This document shows, one piece after another, positions 44,339-52,412 of a DNA stretch of 64,000 nt. The translations under genes and the position numbers were made by a program. The first letter of the stretch is position 1; every line of letters begins with the position of its first letter. Source of the DNA: Stakelama marina (GTDB taxonomy: Bacteria > Pseudomonadota > Alphaproteobacteria > Sphingomonadales > Sphingomonadaceae); NCBI RefSeq assembly GCF_018122655.1, contig NZ_JAGRQC010000003.1, positions 186,001 through 250,000 of the forward strand, written 5' to 3'. Under the pieces are notes generated by a model, which ran no database searches, was not told the DNA's origin, and was given only the letters and a program-made list of their open reading frames with translations.

Positions 44339-46648
44339 TCAGAGCGGCCGGCCGTCCTGATCCATCAGCACTTCGCGGCGGCCGACATGGTCGGGTTTGG
44401 ACACCAGTCCTTCGCTCTCCATCCGCTCGATCAGCCGCGCAGCGGAGTTGTAGCCGATACGCATCTGCCGCTGCAGCCATGACGTCGAAGCCTTCTGGCT
44501 CTCGGCCACGAGCTGGATCGCCTGGCGGAACTGGCGGTCCTCGGGGCTGTCGTCGCCGGGCGCGCCGTCGAGTGCGAACGACCCCTCTTCGGGTTCTTCG
44601 GTGACGGCGGTGATGTAATCGGGCTGACCCTGTGCGCGCCAGTGATCGGCCACCGCCTCGACCTCGTCGTCGCTGACAAAGGGGCCGTGGACGCGCGCGA
44701 GCTGTTTGCCGCCGGGCATGTAGAGCATGTCGCCCTTGCCGAGCAGCTGTTCGGCGCCCTGTTCGCCGAGGATGGTGCGCGAATCGATTTTCGACGTGAC
44801 GTGGAAGCTGATCCGCGTCGGCAGGTTGGCCTTGATGACGCCGGTGATGACATCGACCGACGGGCGCTGCGTCGCCATGATGAGGTGGATGCCCGCCGCG
44901 CGAGCCTTTTGCGCAAGCCGCTGGATCAGGAATTCGACTTCCTTGCCCGCGGTCATCATCAGGTCGGCGAGTTCGTCGACGATGATGACGATCTGCGGCA
45001 GCGGCTGAAGGTCGAGTTCCTCCTCCTCATAGACCGGCTTGCCGGTATCGGGGTCGTATCCCGTCTGCACGCGGCGACCCAGCTTCTGCCCCTTGTTGCG
45101 TGCCGCGCGCACCTTGTCATTGAACGAACCGAGCGAACGGACGTTGAGCGACGCCATCATCCGATAGCGCTCCTCCATCTGCTCGACCGCCCATTTCAGC
45201 GCGCGAACCGCCTTGGGCGGATCGGTAACGACGTCAGCAAGCAGATGGGGAATATCCTTGTACATGCTGAGTTCGAGCATCTTCGGATCGATCATGATCA
45301 TCCGGCACTGATCGGGCGTCAGCCGATAGAGCAGCGACAGGATCATGCAGTTCAGCCCGACCGACTTGCCCGACCCGGTGGTGCCCGCGACGAGGAGGTG
45401 CGGCATCGGCGCAAGGTCGGCGATCACGGGATCACCGGCGATGTTCTTGCCGAGCACGATCGGCAGTTGCGACGAATGATCCTCGAACGTCTGCGATCCG
45501 ATCAGTTCGTGCAGGTTGACCGTTTCGCGCTTGGGATTGGGCAGTTCGATACCGATGACGCTCCTGCCCGGGATCGTCGCGACGCGCGCCGACATCGCGG
45601 ACATGTTGCGCGCGATGTCGTCGGCAAGCTGGATGACTCGGCTCGCCTTGATTCCGCTTGCCGGCTCGAGCTCGTACATGGTGACCACGGGGCCGGGACG
45701 AACCTCGACGATCGACCCCTTCACGTTGAAATCGTCGAGCACCGATTCGAGGAGCCGGGCGTTTCGCTGCAGCGCGGCCTTGTCGACCGCGACCGAGCCC
45801 TTGTCCGACGGCGGCGTCAGCAGATCGAGCGAGGGGAGCTGAAAATTGTCGCGCAGGTCGAGCGAGGCCTGGGTCGGCTTCGGCTTGGCGACCGACGGCG
45901 CCGCGGTACGGTCGGCGATGACCGGGGCGGGGCGATTTTCGGGAACCGCGACTTTGCGCGGGGCGGGCTTTGGCCGCGCCTCGACCTCGATCTCGTCGCC
46001 ATCATCGAAAATGTCGCCATCGTCGCGCCCGGCGCGCCGGAAAGAAGGAAGTCGCAACCGCAATTGCGGGGGCGTGGGCCATGCGACCGTCAGGCTGCGT
46101 GCCCACAGGACGACGCCGGCGATGCCCGTCGCCAGCCCGATCACGCGCAGCGTCCAGACGATGATCTGCGCATCGCCGATAAAGCTCGTCGCCCAGCGAA
46201 TGCCGCCCGCAATCGCCAATCCGACGACGCCGCCCCAGCCGCCGGGCAGCCACAGCACCGATTCGTCGGATACGAGCGCCAGCGTCGTCGCCATCAGCGC
46301 GATCCCGATCAGGCAGTTGCGCAGCATCATGCGCCACGGACCGGTCGGCATGTCTCGCCACAGCCGAGAGGCGATGATGACCCCCAGCGGGAGGATAAGC
46401 GCGATCGGAAGCCCGCCGATCGCCAGCAGCAGGTCGGCCACGAGCGCACCCGGTGTGCCCAGCCAGTTCTTCACCGGGCCGCCGGCGGCGGTGTTGAGCG
46501 ACGGGTCGCCCGAATGATAGCTGACCAGCGCGACCGCCACGGCCAGCGTCACCACGAACAGCGCGATCGCGGCGAACATCGCGCCGCTGCGCAGCGCACC
46601 CGCCTTCATCGTTTCGCGCCACAGCTTGGGCTGTGCCTTGCTCGCCAT
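44339..46648 (-). CDS. ftsK: DNA translocase FtsK
   Basis: FtsK couples division to chromosome dimer resolution and terminus segregation. The 769-residue protein has about four N-terminal membrane helices (20-200), a charged and proline-rich linker (200-270), the beta domain, the RecA-like motor with Walker A VAGTTGSGKSVGLNCM and Walker B MIMIDPKMLELSMY, and a C-terminal gamma winged helix (SWLQRQMRIGYNSAARLIER) that reads KOPS. The linker is short compared with E. coli FtsK. Confidence 0.96.
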   Translation of the reverse strand: MASKAQPKLWRETMKAGALRSGAMFAAIALFVVTLAVAVALVSYHSGDPSLNTAAGGPVKNWLGTPGALVADLLLAIGGLPIALILPLGVIIASRLWRDMPTGPWRMMLRNCLIGIALMATTLALVSDESVLWLPGGWGGVVGLAIAGGIRWATSFIGDAQIIVWTLRVIGLATGIAGVVLWARSLTVAWPTPPQLRLRLPSFRRAGRDDGDIFDDGDEIEVEARPKPAPRKVAVPENRPAPVIADRTAAPSVAKPKPTQASLDLRDNFQLPSLDLLTPPSDKGSVAVDKAALQRNARLLESVLDDFNVKGSIVEVRPGPVVTMYELEPASGIKASRVIQLADDIARNMSAMSARVATIPGRSVIGIELPNPKRETVNLHELIGSQTFEDHSSQLPIVLGKNIAGDPVIADLAPMPHLLVAGTTGSGKSVGLNCMILSLLYRLTPDQCRMIMIDPKMLELSMYKDIPHLLADVVTDPPKAVRALKWAVEQMEERYRMMASLNVRSLGSFNDKVRAARNKGQKLGRRVQTGYDPDTGKPVYEEEELDLQPLPQIVIIVDELADLMMTAGKEVEFLIQRLAQKARAAGIHLIMATQRPSVDVITGVIKANLPTRISFHVTSKIDSRTILGEQGAEQLLGKGDMLYMPGGKQLARVHGPFVSDDEVEAVADHWRAQGQPDYITAVTEEPEEGSFALDGAPGDDSPEDRQFRQAIQLVAESQKASTSWLQRQMRIGYNSAARLIERMESEGLVSKPDHVGRREVLMDQDGRPL

Positions 46649-46758
46649 GCGAGTTCCCCCGGATTTCGCAGAAATACTGCGTGAATCATTGCGCCTGGCG
46701 AGTCCCCCGTCAAGCGCCGGGCATTGGCAGGGCGGTGCGGCGCGGCTAAACAGCGGGC

Positions 46759-47976
46759 ATGGACAAGGCGGATATTCTCATCCTCGGCGGCGGGCTGGTC
46801 GGTTCGGCGCTTGCTACCGCGCTCGATGCGCACGGCATCGCGTCGATCGTCGTCGACATGGCCGATCCCGAAACGATACTCGCCGCGGCACATGACGGCC
46901 GCGCCTCGGCGATCGCCAGCGCACCGCACCGGATGCTGCAGGCGATCGGCGTCGGCGACCGGCTGGGCGATGCAGGATGCCCCATTCGCAGCATCCGGGT
47001 GAGCGACGGGCTCGCCCCCGGCAAGCTCGATTTCGACGTGTCGGAAGACGAAGACGCGCTCGGCACGATGTACGAGAACCGCATCCTGCGCCGCGCGCTC
47101 CACGAATCGGCCAAGGCTGCACCGCGCGTCGACCTGCGCATGAAGACGCATGCCGTGTCGGTCATCCGCGACGCACACGGGGTCACCGCCGAACTGTCCG
47201 ACGGATCGACGGTCCGCGCATCGCTGCTGATCGGGGCAGAGGGGCGCAATTCGCCGACGCGCGACACGGCGCTGCTGCGCGTGGCGCGCTGGCAATATGA
47301 CCATGCCGCGATCGTGACGTCATTCCATCACGAAGAGAGCCACGAAAATATCGCCTTCGAGATTTTCTATCCCGAAGGGCCGTTCGCGATCCTGCCGCTC
47401 AATGACGATGAACATGGCCACCGCTCGGCGATCGTGTGGACGGTGCGCCGCGACCAGGCACCGGGGATGCTCAAACTGTCCGAACGCGGTGTTCTGGCAG
47501 AGGCGATGAAGAAAACCGGTGGTTTTCTCGGCGAATTGTCGCGGCTCGGCCCGCGCTCGACCTATCCGCTCGGCTTCCATCACGCCGCGACGATCACCGC
47601 CGAACGGCTCGCGCTGGTCGGCGATGCCGCGCACGGCATCCATCCTATCGCGGGGCAGGGGGTCAATGTCGGCTTTCGCGACGTGGCCGCGCTGGTCGAG
47701 GTGCTCGTCGAGGGCAAGCGGCTGGGGCTCGACCCCGGCGACGCGCAACTCCTCAAACGCTATGAGCGCTGGCGCAGTCTCGACACGATGATGGTCTCGC
47801 TCGCCACCGACGGCCTGACCCGGCTGTTCGGCATTCCCGGCCGGACCGCGAGCCGCGTGCGCCGTTTCGGGCTGAGCGCCGTCGACCGGATGCCGCCACT
47901 AAAGGCCGCCTTCATGGGTGAGGCGCGCGGCGAATCGGGCGATGTGCCCAAGCTCCTCCAGGGTATGACCGTCTAG
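46759..47976 (+). CDS. UbiH/UbiF/COQ6 family FAD-dependent monooxygenase
   Basis: This 405-residue flavoprotein hydroxylates an aromatic ring, most likely in ubiquinone synthesis. It has ILILGGGLVGSALATALDAHG, the middle DG motif region (LLIGAEGRNSPTRD) and the second FAD contact VGDAAHGIHPIAGQGVNVGFRD. Which ring position it oxidises cannot be decided, since UbiH, UbiF, UbiI and UbiM share this structure. It is divergent from ftsK. Confidence 0.88.
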   Translation: MDKADILILGGGLVGSALATALDAHGIASIVVDMADPETILAAAHDGRASAIASAPHRMLQAIGVGDRLGDAGCPIRSIRVSDGLAPGKLDFDVSEDEDALGTMYENRILRRALHESAKAAPRVDLRMKTHAVSVIRDAHGVTAELSDGSTVRASLLIGAEGRNSPTRDTALLRVARWQYDHAAIVTSFHHEESHENIAFEIFYPEGPFAILPLNDDEHGHRSAIVWTVRRDQAPGMLKLSERGVLAEAMKKTGGFLGELSRLGPRSTYPLGFHHAATITAERLALVGDAAHGIHPIAGQGVNVGFRDVAALVEVLVEGKRLGLDPGDAQLLKRYERWRSLDTMMVSLATDGLTRLFGIPGRTASRVRRFGLSAVDRMPPLKAAFMGEARGESGDVPKLLQGMTV

Positions 47977-48061
47977 CCGGAGACCTCCCGTTCACTGCGG
48001 TCCGGTCAGCGGGCTCCTGCCGGGGCAGGAACCCGACGGGTCGGCGCGGTGCTCAGCAGCC

Positions 48062-49396
48062 TCAGTGCCCGCCCGCGTCGGGCACGCCGCCGATGCCGGT
48101 ATCTTCGCCAGCGCGGCGATAGATGGTGCCGCCCTTCATCACGAAGCCGACCTTCTCCAGCGTCGTCACATCGTCGAGCGGATTGCCCGAAACCGCGATG
48201 ATATCGGCAAAGCGCCCCTTCTGGATCGACCCGATATCGGCGCTGTCGCCGATCAGGTCGGCGGCGTTCTTCGTTGCGGCAAGGATCGCGTCGCCCGGCG
48301 TCATTCCCGATTTGACCATCAGCGCGAATTCCTTGGCATTCTGGCCGTGCGGTACCAGCCCCTGATCGGTTCCGAACGCGATCTTCACGCCCGCGCGATA
48401 GGCATTGCCCAGATTGTCGCGCATGACCGGTGCGACCGCGAGCGCCTTTTTCGCCGAGGACGGCGGAAGTTGCTCGGGATTGGTCTTGGCGATTTCGTAA
48501 ACGCGCTGCGCGATCAGCAGCGTCGGCACCAGATATGCGCCGTGTTCCTTGTAGAGCGGATAGGATTCGGGGCCGGAAAAGCTGCCATGCTCGACCGAAT
48601 CGACCCCCAGCTTCAGCGCATGGTCGATTGCCTCGCGTCCGTGAATATGCGCCGCGACCTTCATTCCCAGCGCGTGTGCGGTATCGACGATCGCCTTGAT
48701 CTCGGCGTCGCTCATCACCTGCAGATTGGGGTCGTCATTGACCGACAGGACGCCGCCCGACGGCATGATCTTGATCAGATCGACCCCGCGGCGATGATGG
48801 TCGCGCACCGCGTGGATCGCCTCGTCGACGCCATCGACGATCGAATCATTCCATTCGGGGTTGCTGATCGCCGGATCGAGCCCGGTATGCGAATCGCTGT
48901 GCCCGCCGGTGGGGCCGAGCGGGGCGCCGGCGACCCACATGCGCGGGCCGGCGATTTCGCCCTTTGCGATCGCGCGCTTCATCGCGACGACCAGATCGGT
49001 GTTAGCGCCGACGTCGCGCACCGTGGTAAAGCCTGCCTGCAGTGTGGCGCGGGCATAAGCGGGCGTCTTGTACGCGGCATCGAGCGGGCTGCGAGTCACC
49101 AGCTCGCGCACCGGGTCGCCGCCGTCGAACTGCCCTGTGATATGGACATGCGCGTCGATCAGGCCGGGCAGCACGGTCTTGTCCGAAAGGTCGATCACCT
49201 CCGCGCCCTCGGGGGTGGTGAATCCCGGTGTCACCGATGCAATCCGGTCGTCATGGACGAGTATCGAGACGCGCTCGCGCGGCGTCGCCGTCGTGCCGTC
49301 GATCAGCCGGCCGGCATGGATGACATAGTCCTTCGCCTGGGCGAACCCGGCCACGAAAAATGCGGCGATCGCCGCCAGCAGCATGGTAAAACGCAT
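48062..49396 (-). CDS. Exported amidohydrolase (Xaa-Pro dipeptidase-like)
   Basis: This 444-residue metal-dependent amidohydrolase has a signal peptide (MRFTMLLAAIAAFFVAGFAQ), the HxH metal site GLIDAHVHITGQF, the catalytic-lysine or carboxylated region around DLIKIMPSGGVLS, VAAHIHGREAIDHAL and the late aspartate in FGTDQG. It resembles the imidazolonepropionase/prolidase group. The substrate is unknown. A 7-bp hairpin (48015-48030) without a T run lies between it and the convergent monooxygenase gene. Confidence 0.88.
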   Translation of the reverse strand: MRFTMLLAAIAAFFVAGFAQAKDYVIHAGRLIDGTTATPRERVSILVHDDRIASVTPGFTTPEGAEVIDLSDKTVLPGLIDAHVHITGQFDGGDPVRELVTRSPLDAAYKTPAYARATLQAGFTTVRDVGANTDLVVAMKRAIAKGEIAGPRMWVAGAPLGPTGGHSDSHTGLDPAISNPEWNDSIVDGVDEAIHAVRDHHRRGVDLIKIMPSGGVLSVNDDPNLQVMSDAEIKAIVDTAHALGMKVAAHIHGREAIDHALKLGVDSVEHGSFSGPESYPLYKEHGAYLVPTLLIAQRVYEIAKTNPEQLPPSSAKKALAVAPVMRDNLGNAYRAGVKIAFGTDQGLVPHGQNAKEFALMVKSGMTPGDAILAATKNAADLIGDSADIGSIQKGRFADIIAVSGNPLDDVTTLEKVGFVMKGGTIYRRAGEDTGIGGVPDAGGH

Positions 49397-49422
49397 GATG
49401 TCCCCCTTGTTCGAAAGGGAGG

Positions 49423-49617
49423 TTATCCGGCGTCGGGCCGCCCATCAAGCATGCGCGCTTCCTCGACCAGCAATACGGGCACGCCGTCGCGGATCGGAAA
49501 GGCCAGCCCTGCCTCGTCGCTGATGAGTTCGTTCGTCTGCCGGTCGTGCCGCAAGGGCGTGCGCGTGACCGGGCACACCAGCCGCTCTAGCAACCACGGA
49601 TCGGGAAGCATCGTCAC
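49423..49617 (-). CDS. Trm112 family small protein
   Basis: This 64-residue protein is a Trm112/YcaR-type zinc-ribbon-like domain: [20 protein letters not shown] and [18 protein letters not shown]. Bacterial members stabilise methyltransferases or are of unknown role. It ends 26 bases upstream of the amidohydrolase gene and overlaps the LonSB gene by four bases. Only one cysteine of the CxxC metal set is present (VCPVT), so metal binding is doubtful. Confidence 0.85.
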   Translation of the reverse strand: MTMLPDPWLLERLVCPVTRTPLRHDRQTNELISDEAGLAFPIRDGVPVLLVEEARMLDGRPDAG

Positions 49618-50222
49618 TGCAGCGTCCCCGCTTCGTCGTCGCCGTGCCGACCGAAGAACTGCATCAACTGGACGATCAGTTCGGAGCGATCCTGAAGCGA
49701 ATCGACCTCCAGCAGTGCTTGCTTCGATGCAATGTCGAACGGCGCGATCTGTGCGATCCCGTTGACCAGGCTCTCGTCGTCGAGCCGCGATACCGCCTCC
49801 CAGTCGACCGCATAGCCTTGCGCATCGGCGAAGCGCCGCGCTTCCAGCTCGAGCGAGGACCGTTCGGCGAGCGCCAGCGTCTCGTCCTCGGGCGTGTCGA
49901 CCAGGTCGGCCTCGACCTGACGAAAGGGGGTGGCGACCTCAAGCTCGCGCTTGATGACGAAGCGCGACAGTCCCTCGAGCACGATGTCGAACCGACCATC
50001 ATCAAGCGCCTCTACCTCGACGATCTGGCCGACGCACCCCATGCGGAACAGGCCGGGCTTTTGACGATTGTCGCGCGGCTGGACCATGCCGATCCGCCGA
50101 TCACGAGCAAGCGAATCGGATATCATCGCACGGTAGCGAGGCTCGAAGATGTGCAGCGGCAGGTGCATCCGCGGGAAGAGCAAGGCTCCCCCGAGCGGAA
50201 ACACGGATATCCGCGTGGTCAT
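49614..50222 (-). CDS. Lon N-terminal (substrate-binding) domain protein
   Basis: This 202-residue cytoplasmic protein is a stand-alone LON substrate-binding domain with [33 protein letters not shown] opening ([19 protein letters not shown]) and [13 protein letters not shown]. It lacks the AAA and protease domains of Lon. It is coupled to the CnoX gene upstream and Trm112 downstream by four-base overlaps. An adapter or quality-control role is inference from that context. Confidence 0.88.
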   Translation of the reverse strand: MTTRISVFPLGGALLFPRMHLPLHIFEPRYRAMISDSLARDRRIGMVQPRDNRQKPGLFRMGCVGQIVEVEALDDGRFDIVLEGLSRFVIKRELEVATPFRQVEADLVDTPEDETLALAERSSLELEARRFADAQGYAVDWEAVSRLDDESLVNGIAQIAPFDIASKQALLEVDSLQDRSELIVQLMQFFGRHGDDEAGTLQ

Positions 50223-51136
50223 CCGAACAGAATCTGCGACAGCCGCCGGCGCTGCGAGGCGACCCAGGGATCTTCCAACCCGACGACTTCGAACAGCTTG
50301 AGCAGCTGCGTGCGCGCCGCGCCCTCGTTCCAGTCGCGGTCATCGGCGATGATGTGGAGCAGATTGTCGGCGGCCTTTTCGCGCTCGCCATTCGCCATTT
50401 GCGCATTGGCGAGGTCATAGCGTGCCTGATGATCGTCTGGTGTCGCGGCGACCGCCTTTTCCAGCGGGCCGAGATCGGCTGCCGGCTTGGCGTCTCTTGC
50501 CAGCGCAAGCGCGGCGCGCGCGCGCTCGATCTCGGGCGCCTTCGCCATTTCCTCGTCGAGTTCGGACAGCGCGGCCTCTGCCTCCTCGGTCCGGCCCGCG
50601 GCAATCAGCGCGCGGACCATGCCCGAAATCGCGGCTGGTTCGTCGGGCGCGATCTGGGCGACCTGGCCAAAGATCGACAGCGCCCGCTCGGCATCGCCTT
50701 CCTCGAGCACTTGTTCGCCCATTTCGATCAGCGGCGCGGTGTCCTGCTGCTGTTCGCCGTCACCGCTGCCCGCTTCGATCGGAAGTTGCTTGAGCAGCTG
50801 GTCGAGCATTTGCTTGAGCTGCGATTCGGTGCGTGCCTGGCCGAGATCGGCGACGAGCTGTCCCTGAAACATCGCATAGACGGTCGGGATCGAGCGCACC
50901 TGGAACTGCGACGCGATGAACTTGTCCTTGTCGACATCGATCTTCGCCAGCACCACGCCCTTGTCGGCATAGTCGGCCGCGACCTTTTCGAGGACGGGCG
51001 ACAGCTGCTTGCACGGGCCGCACCATTCGGCCCAGAAATCGAGGATGACGAGCTTGGTCCGCGAAGGCTCAACGACGTCGCGGGTAAAAGCCTCTACCGC
51101 CTTCTTGTCGTCGGGGGACATGCCGAGCGTTGCCAA
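50219..51136 (-). CDS. Thioredoxin-TPR protein, CnoX/YbbN type
   Basis: This 305-residue protein joins an N-terminal thioredoxin domain (VILDFWAEWCGPCKQLSPVL, residues 30-50, with an intact CGPC) to a C-terminal tetratricopeptide region (about 130-300). E. coli CnoX (YbbN) has lost the CGPC and acts as a holdase, whereas this one keeps the redox-active site, as in the Caulobacter-type thioredoxin-active form. It is the first gene of a three-gene unit with LonSB and Trm112. Confidence 0.9.
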   Translation of the reverse strand: MATLGMSPDDKKAVEAFTRDVVEPSRTKLVILDFWAEWCGPCKQLSPVLEKVAADYADKGVVLAKIDVDKDKFIASQFQVRSIPTVYAMFQGQLVADLGQARTESQLKQMLDQLLKQLPIEAGSGDGEQQQDTAPLIEMGEQVLEEGDAERALSIFGQVAQIAPDEPAAISGMVRALIAAGRTEEAEAALSELDEEMAKAPEIERARAALALARDAKPAADLGPLEKAVAATPDDHQARYDLANAQMANGEREKAADNLLHIIADDRDWNEGAARTQLLKLFEVVGLEDPWVASQRRRLSQILFG

Positions 51137-51231
51137 TGCGAACTCCTGAAGTCTTGCGTGAACACTATCGCGGCAATGTGGGCGTTTCGGCGGCAGAGTC
51201 CAACCCTCTGAAACGAATCGCGATTGGGGGC

Positions 51232-51260
51232 TTGCCCTGTCCCGGACCCGGTGCTAACAG
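51232..51260 (+). promoter_or_regulatory. Possible tRNA-Gly promoter
   Basis: TTGCCC and TAACAG are 17 bases apart, about 45 bases before the tRNA. The -10 is weak. Position is right for a tRNA promoter. Confidence 0.3.
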
Positions 51261-51303
51261 CCGCGCCTCACCTGCCCGCCACGCTGTGCGGGCCAGCGCC
51301 AGA

Positions 51304-51378
51304 GCGGGCGTAGCTCAGGGGTAGAGCACAACCTTGCCAAGGTTGGGGTCGAGGGTTCGAATCCCTTCGCCCGCTCCA
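51304..51378 (+). tRNA. tRNA-Gly (anticodon GCC)
   Basis: A complete cloverleaf can be folded: acceptor GCGGGCG pairs with CGCCCGC, the D arm is GCTCAGGGGTAGAGC, the anticodon arm ACCTTGCCAAGGT has GCC at 51336-51338, and the T arm is AGGGTTCGAATCCCT. The discriminator T and CCA are encoded. It reads GGC and GGT codons. It stands alone between CnoX and the cyo operon with no integrase or attachment-site duplication nearby. Confidence 0.97.
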
Positions 51379-51471
51379 GTTTTCTCCGGAAATCGTTGCT
51401 TTTAGAGCGGTGCCGTCCTGCGGTAGAGCCGCTTGTGGCCGTTCCAGTCCTCGCGCGCTACCGAAGGCGCG

Positions 51472-51789
51472 TCACATCATTCTGGCGCGAAGGTTTAGCA
51501 GGATGACGATCGTGCCCCCTACCATCAACGCCACGATCAGCGTCGAAAAGAGAATCAGCTGCAGGTCGTCGCGCGCCGATCGGCTGAAGCTGATGTGCAG
51601 AAAAAAGCGGAAATGGACGATGATCTGCACCAGCGCGAGGCCGAAGACGACGGCCAGCGTCGTCGTCGTGTCGGCGAACCAGTGCCAGTGAACCGCGCCG
51701 AACGCGGCGCCGGTCAGCACCAGTGCCGCGACATAGCCGATGACATAGGTTGTGATTTCGTGCCGCTTTCCAGCGTTCGGGCCGCTCAT
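51472..51789 (-). CDS. cyoD: Cytochrome bo3 quinol oxidase subunit IV
   Basis: CyoD is a small accessory subunit of the terminal quinol oxidase. The 105-residue protein has three membrane helices (HEITTYVIGYVAALVLTGAA, VVFGLALVQIIVHFRFFLHI, LILFSTLIVALMVGGTIVIL). ATG 51789 shares one base with the cyoC stop (TGATG). No cyoE (heme O synthase) follows, so that gene must lie elsewhere. Confidence 0.93.
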   Translation of the reverse strand: MSGPNAGKRHEITTYVIGYVAALVLTGAAFGAVHWHWFADTTTTLAVVFGLALVQIIVHFRFFLHISFSRSARDDLQLILFSTLIVALMVGGTIVILLNLRARMM

Positions 51790-52412
51790 CAGATCAACCC
51801 CTGCAAATAGACGACCGAGAAAATCCCGACCCAGACGATATCGAGAAAGTGCCAGAACAGGCCGAGCCGGAGCAGGTTGATCTTCACCCGCGCGTCGAGC
51901 CCGAACCAGCTGACCTGGACCATCATGACCACGATCCACAGGCTCCCGAAAAATACGTGCAGCCCGTGGAGCGGGACGAGTCCGAAGAAGGACGACAGAT
52001 ATCCGCTGCGGCTGCCATAGGCGCCATCGGAAAACATCGAGGCGAAATCGTGCAGCTCGAAGCCGAGGAAAGCGAGCCCGAGAAGCAGCGTGATGCCAAG
52101 CCAGAATTGCAGGCGAACGCGGCCCAGCTCATGCTTCATCGCGATCGAGGCGAGGCCGAAGGTAAAGCTGCTTGTGAGCAGGAGCAGCGTTTCGATGAAC
52201 GCGCTCTTCATATCATATTCGCTGGCGGGCGTGGGGCCGCCGGCTGTGCCGGGCAACATCACGCCATAGGTCGCGAAAAGCAGCGCGAAGACGATCGCGT
52301 CGCTCATCAGGAACACCCAGAAGCCGAAAATGCCTTCTCCGGCCTGTTCGTGCGTTACCTCGTCGGTGTCGCCGAGGTTCAGCCCGGCATGTTTGACTTC
52401 GTTCGCGCTCAT
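51789..52412 (-). CDS. cyoC: Cytochrome bo3 quinol oxidase subunit III
   Basis: CyoC is a five-helix subunit of the heme-copper oxidase. The 207-residue protein has FGFWVFLMSDAIVFALLFAT and LHGLHVFFGSLWIVVMMVQV. ATG 52412 overlaps the cyoB stop by four bases, which decides the start. Confidence 0.93.
   Translation of the reverse strand: MSANEVKHAGLNLGDTDEVTHEQAGEGIFGFWVFLMSDAIVFALLFATYGVMLPGTAGGPTPASEYDMKSAFIETLLLLTSSFTFGLASIAMKHELGRVRLQFWLGITLLLGLAFLGFELHDFASMFSDGAYGSRSGYLSSFFGLVPLHGLHVFFGSLWIVVMMVQVSWFGLDARVKINLLRLGLFWHFLDIVWVGIFSVVYLQGLI

Noticed and set aside
44642..46684. Long open frame antisense to ftsK
   Set aside because: It mirrors ftsK codon bias and shows no recognisable domain; no Shine-Dalgarno or independent evidence.
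48015..48030. TCCTGCC-GG-GGCAGGA palindrome between convergent genes
   Set aside because: A two-base loop and no T run in either direction; too weak to call a terminator.
48065..49765. Long open frame antisense to the amidohydrolase gene
   Set aside because: The same reversed-codon composition; the amidohydrolase on the opposite strand has a signal peptide and metal sites.
51304..51378. tRNA-Gly as a possible integration site
   Set aside because: No duplicated tRNA 3' end, integrase or compositional shift nearby; the next region is the conserved cyo operon.
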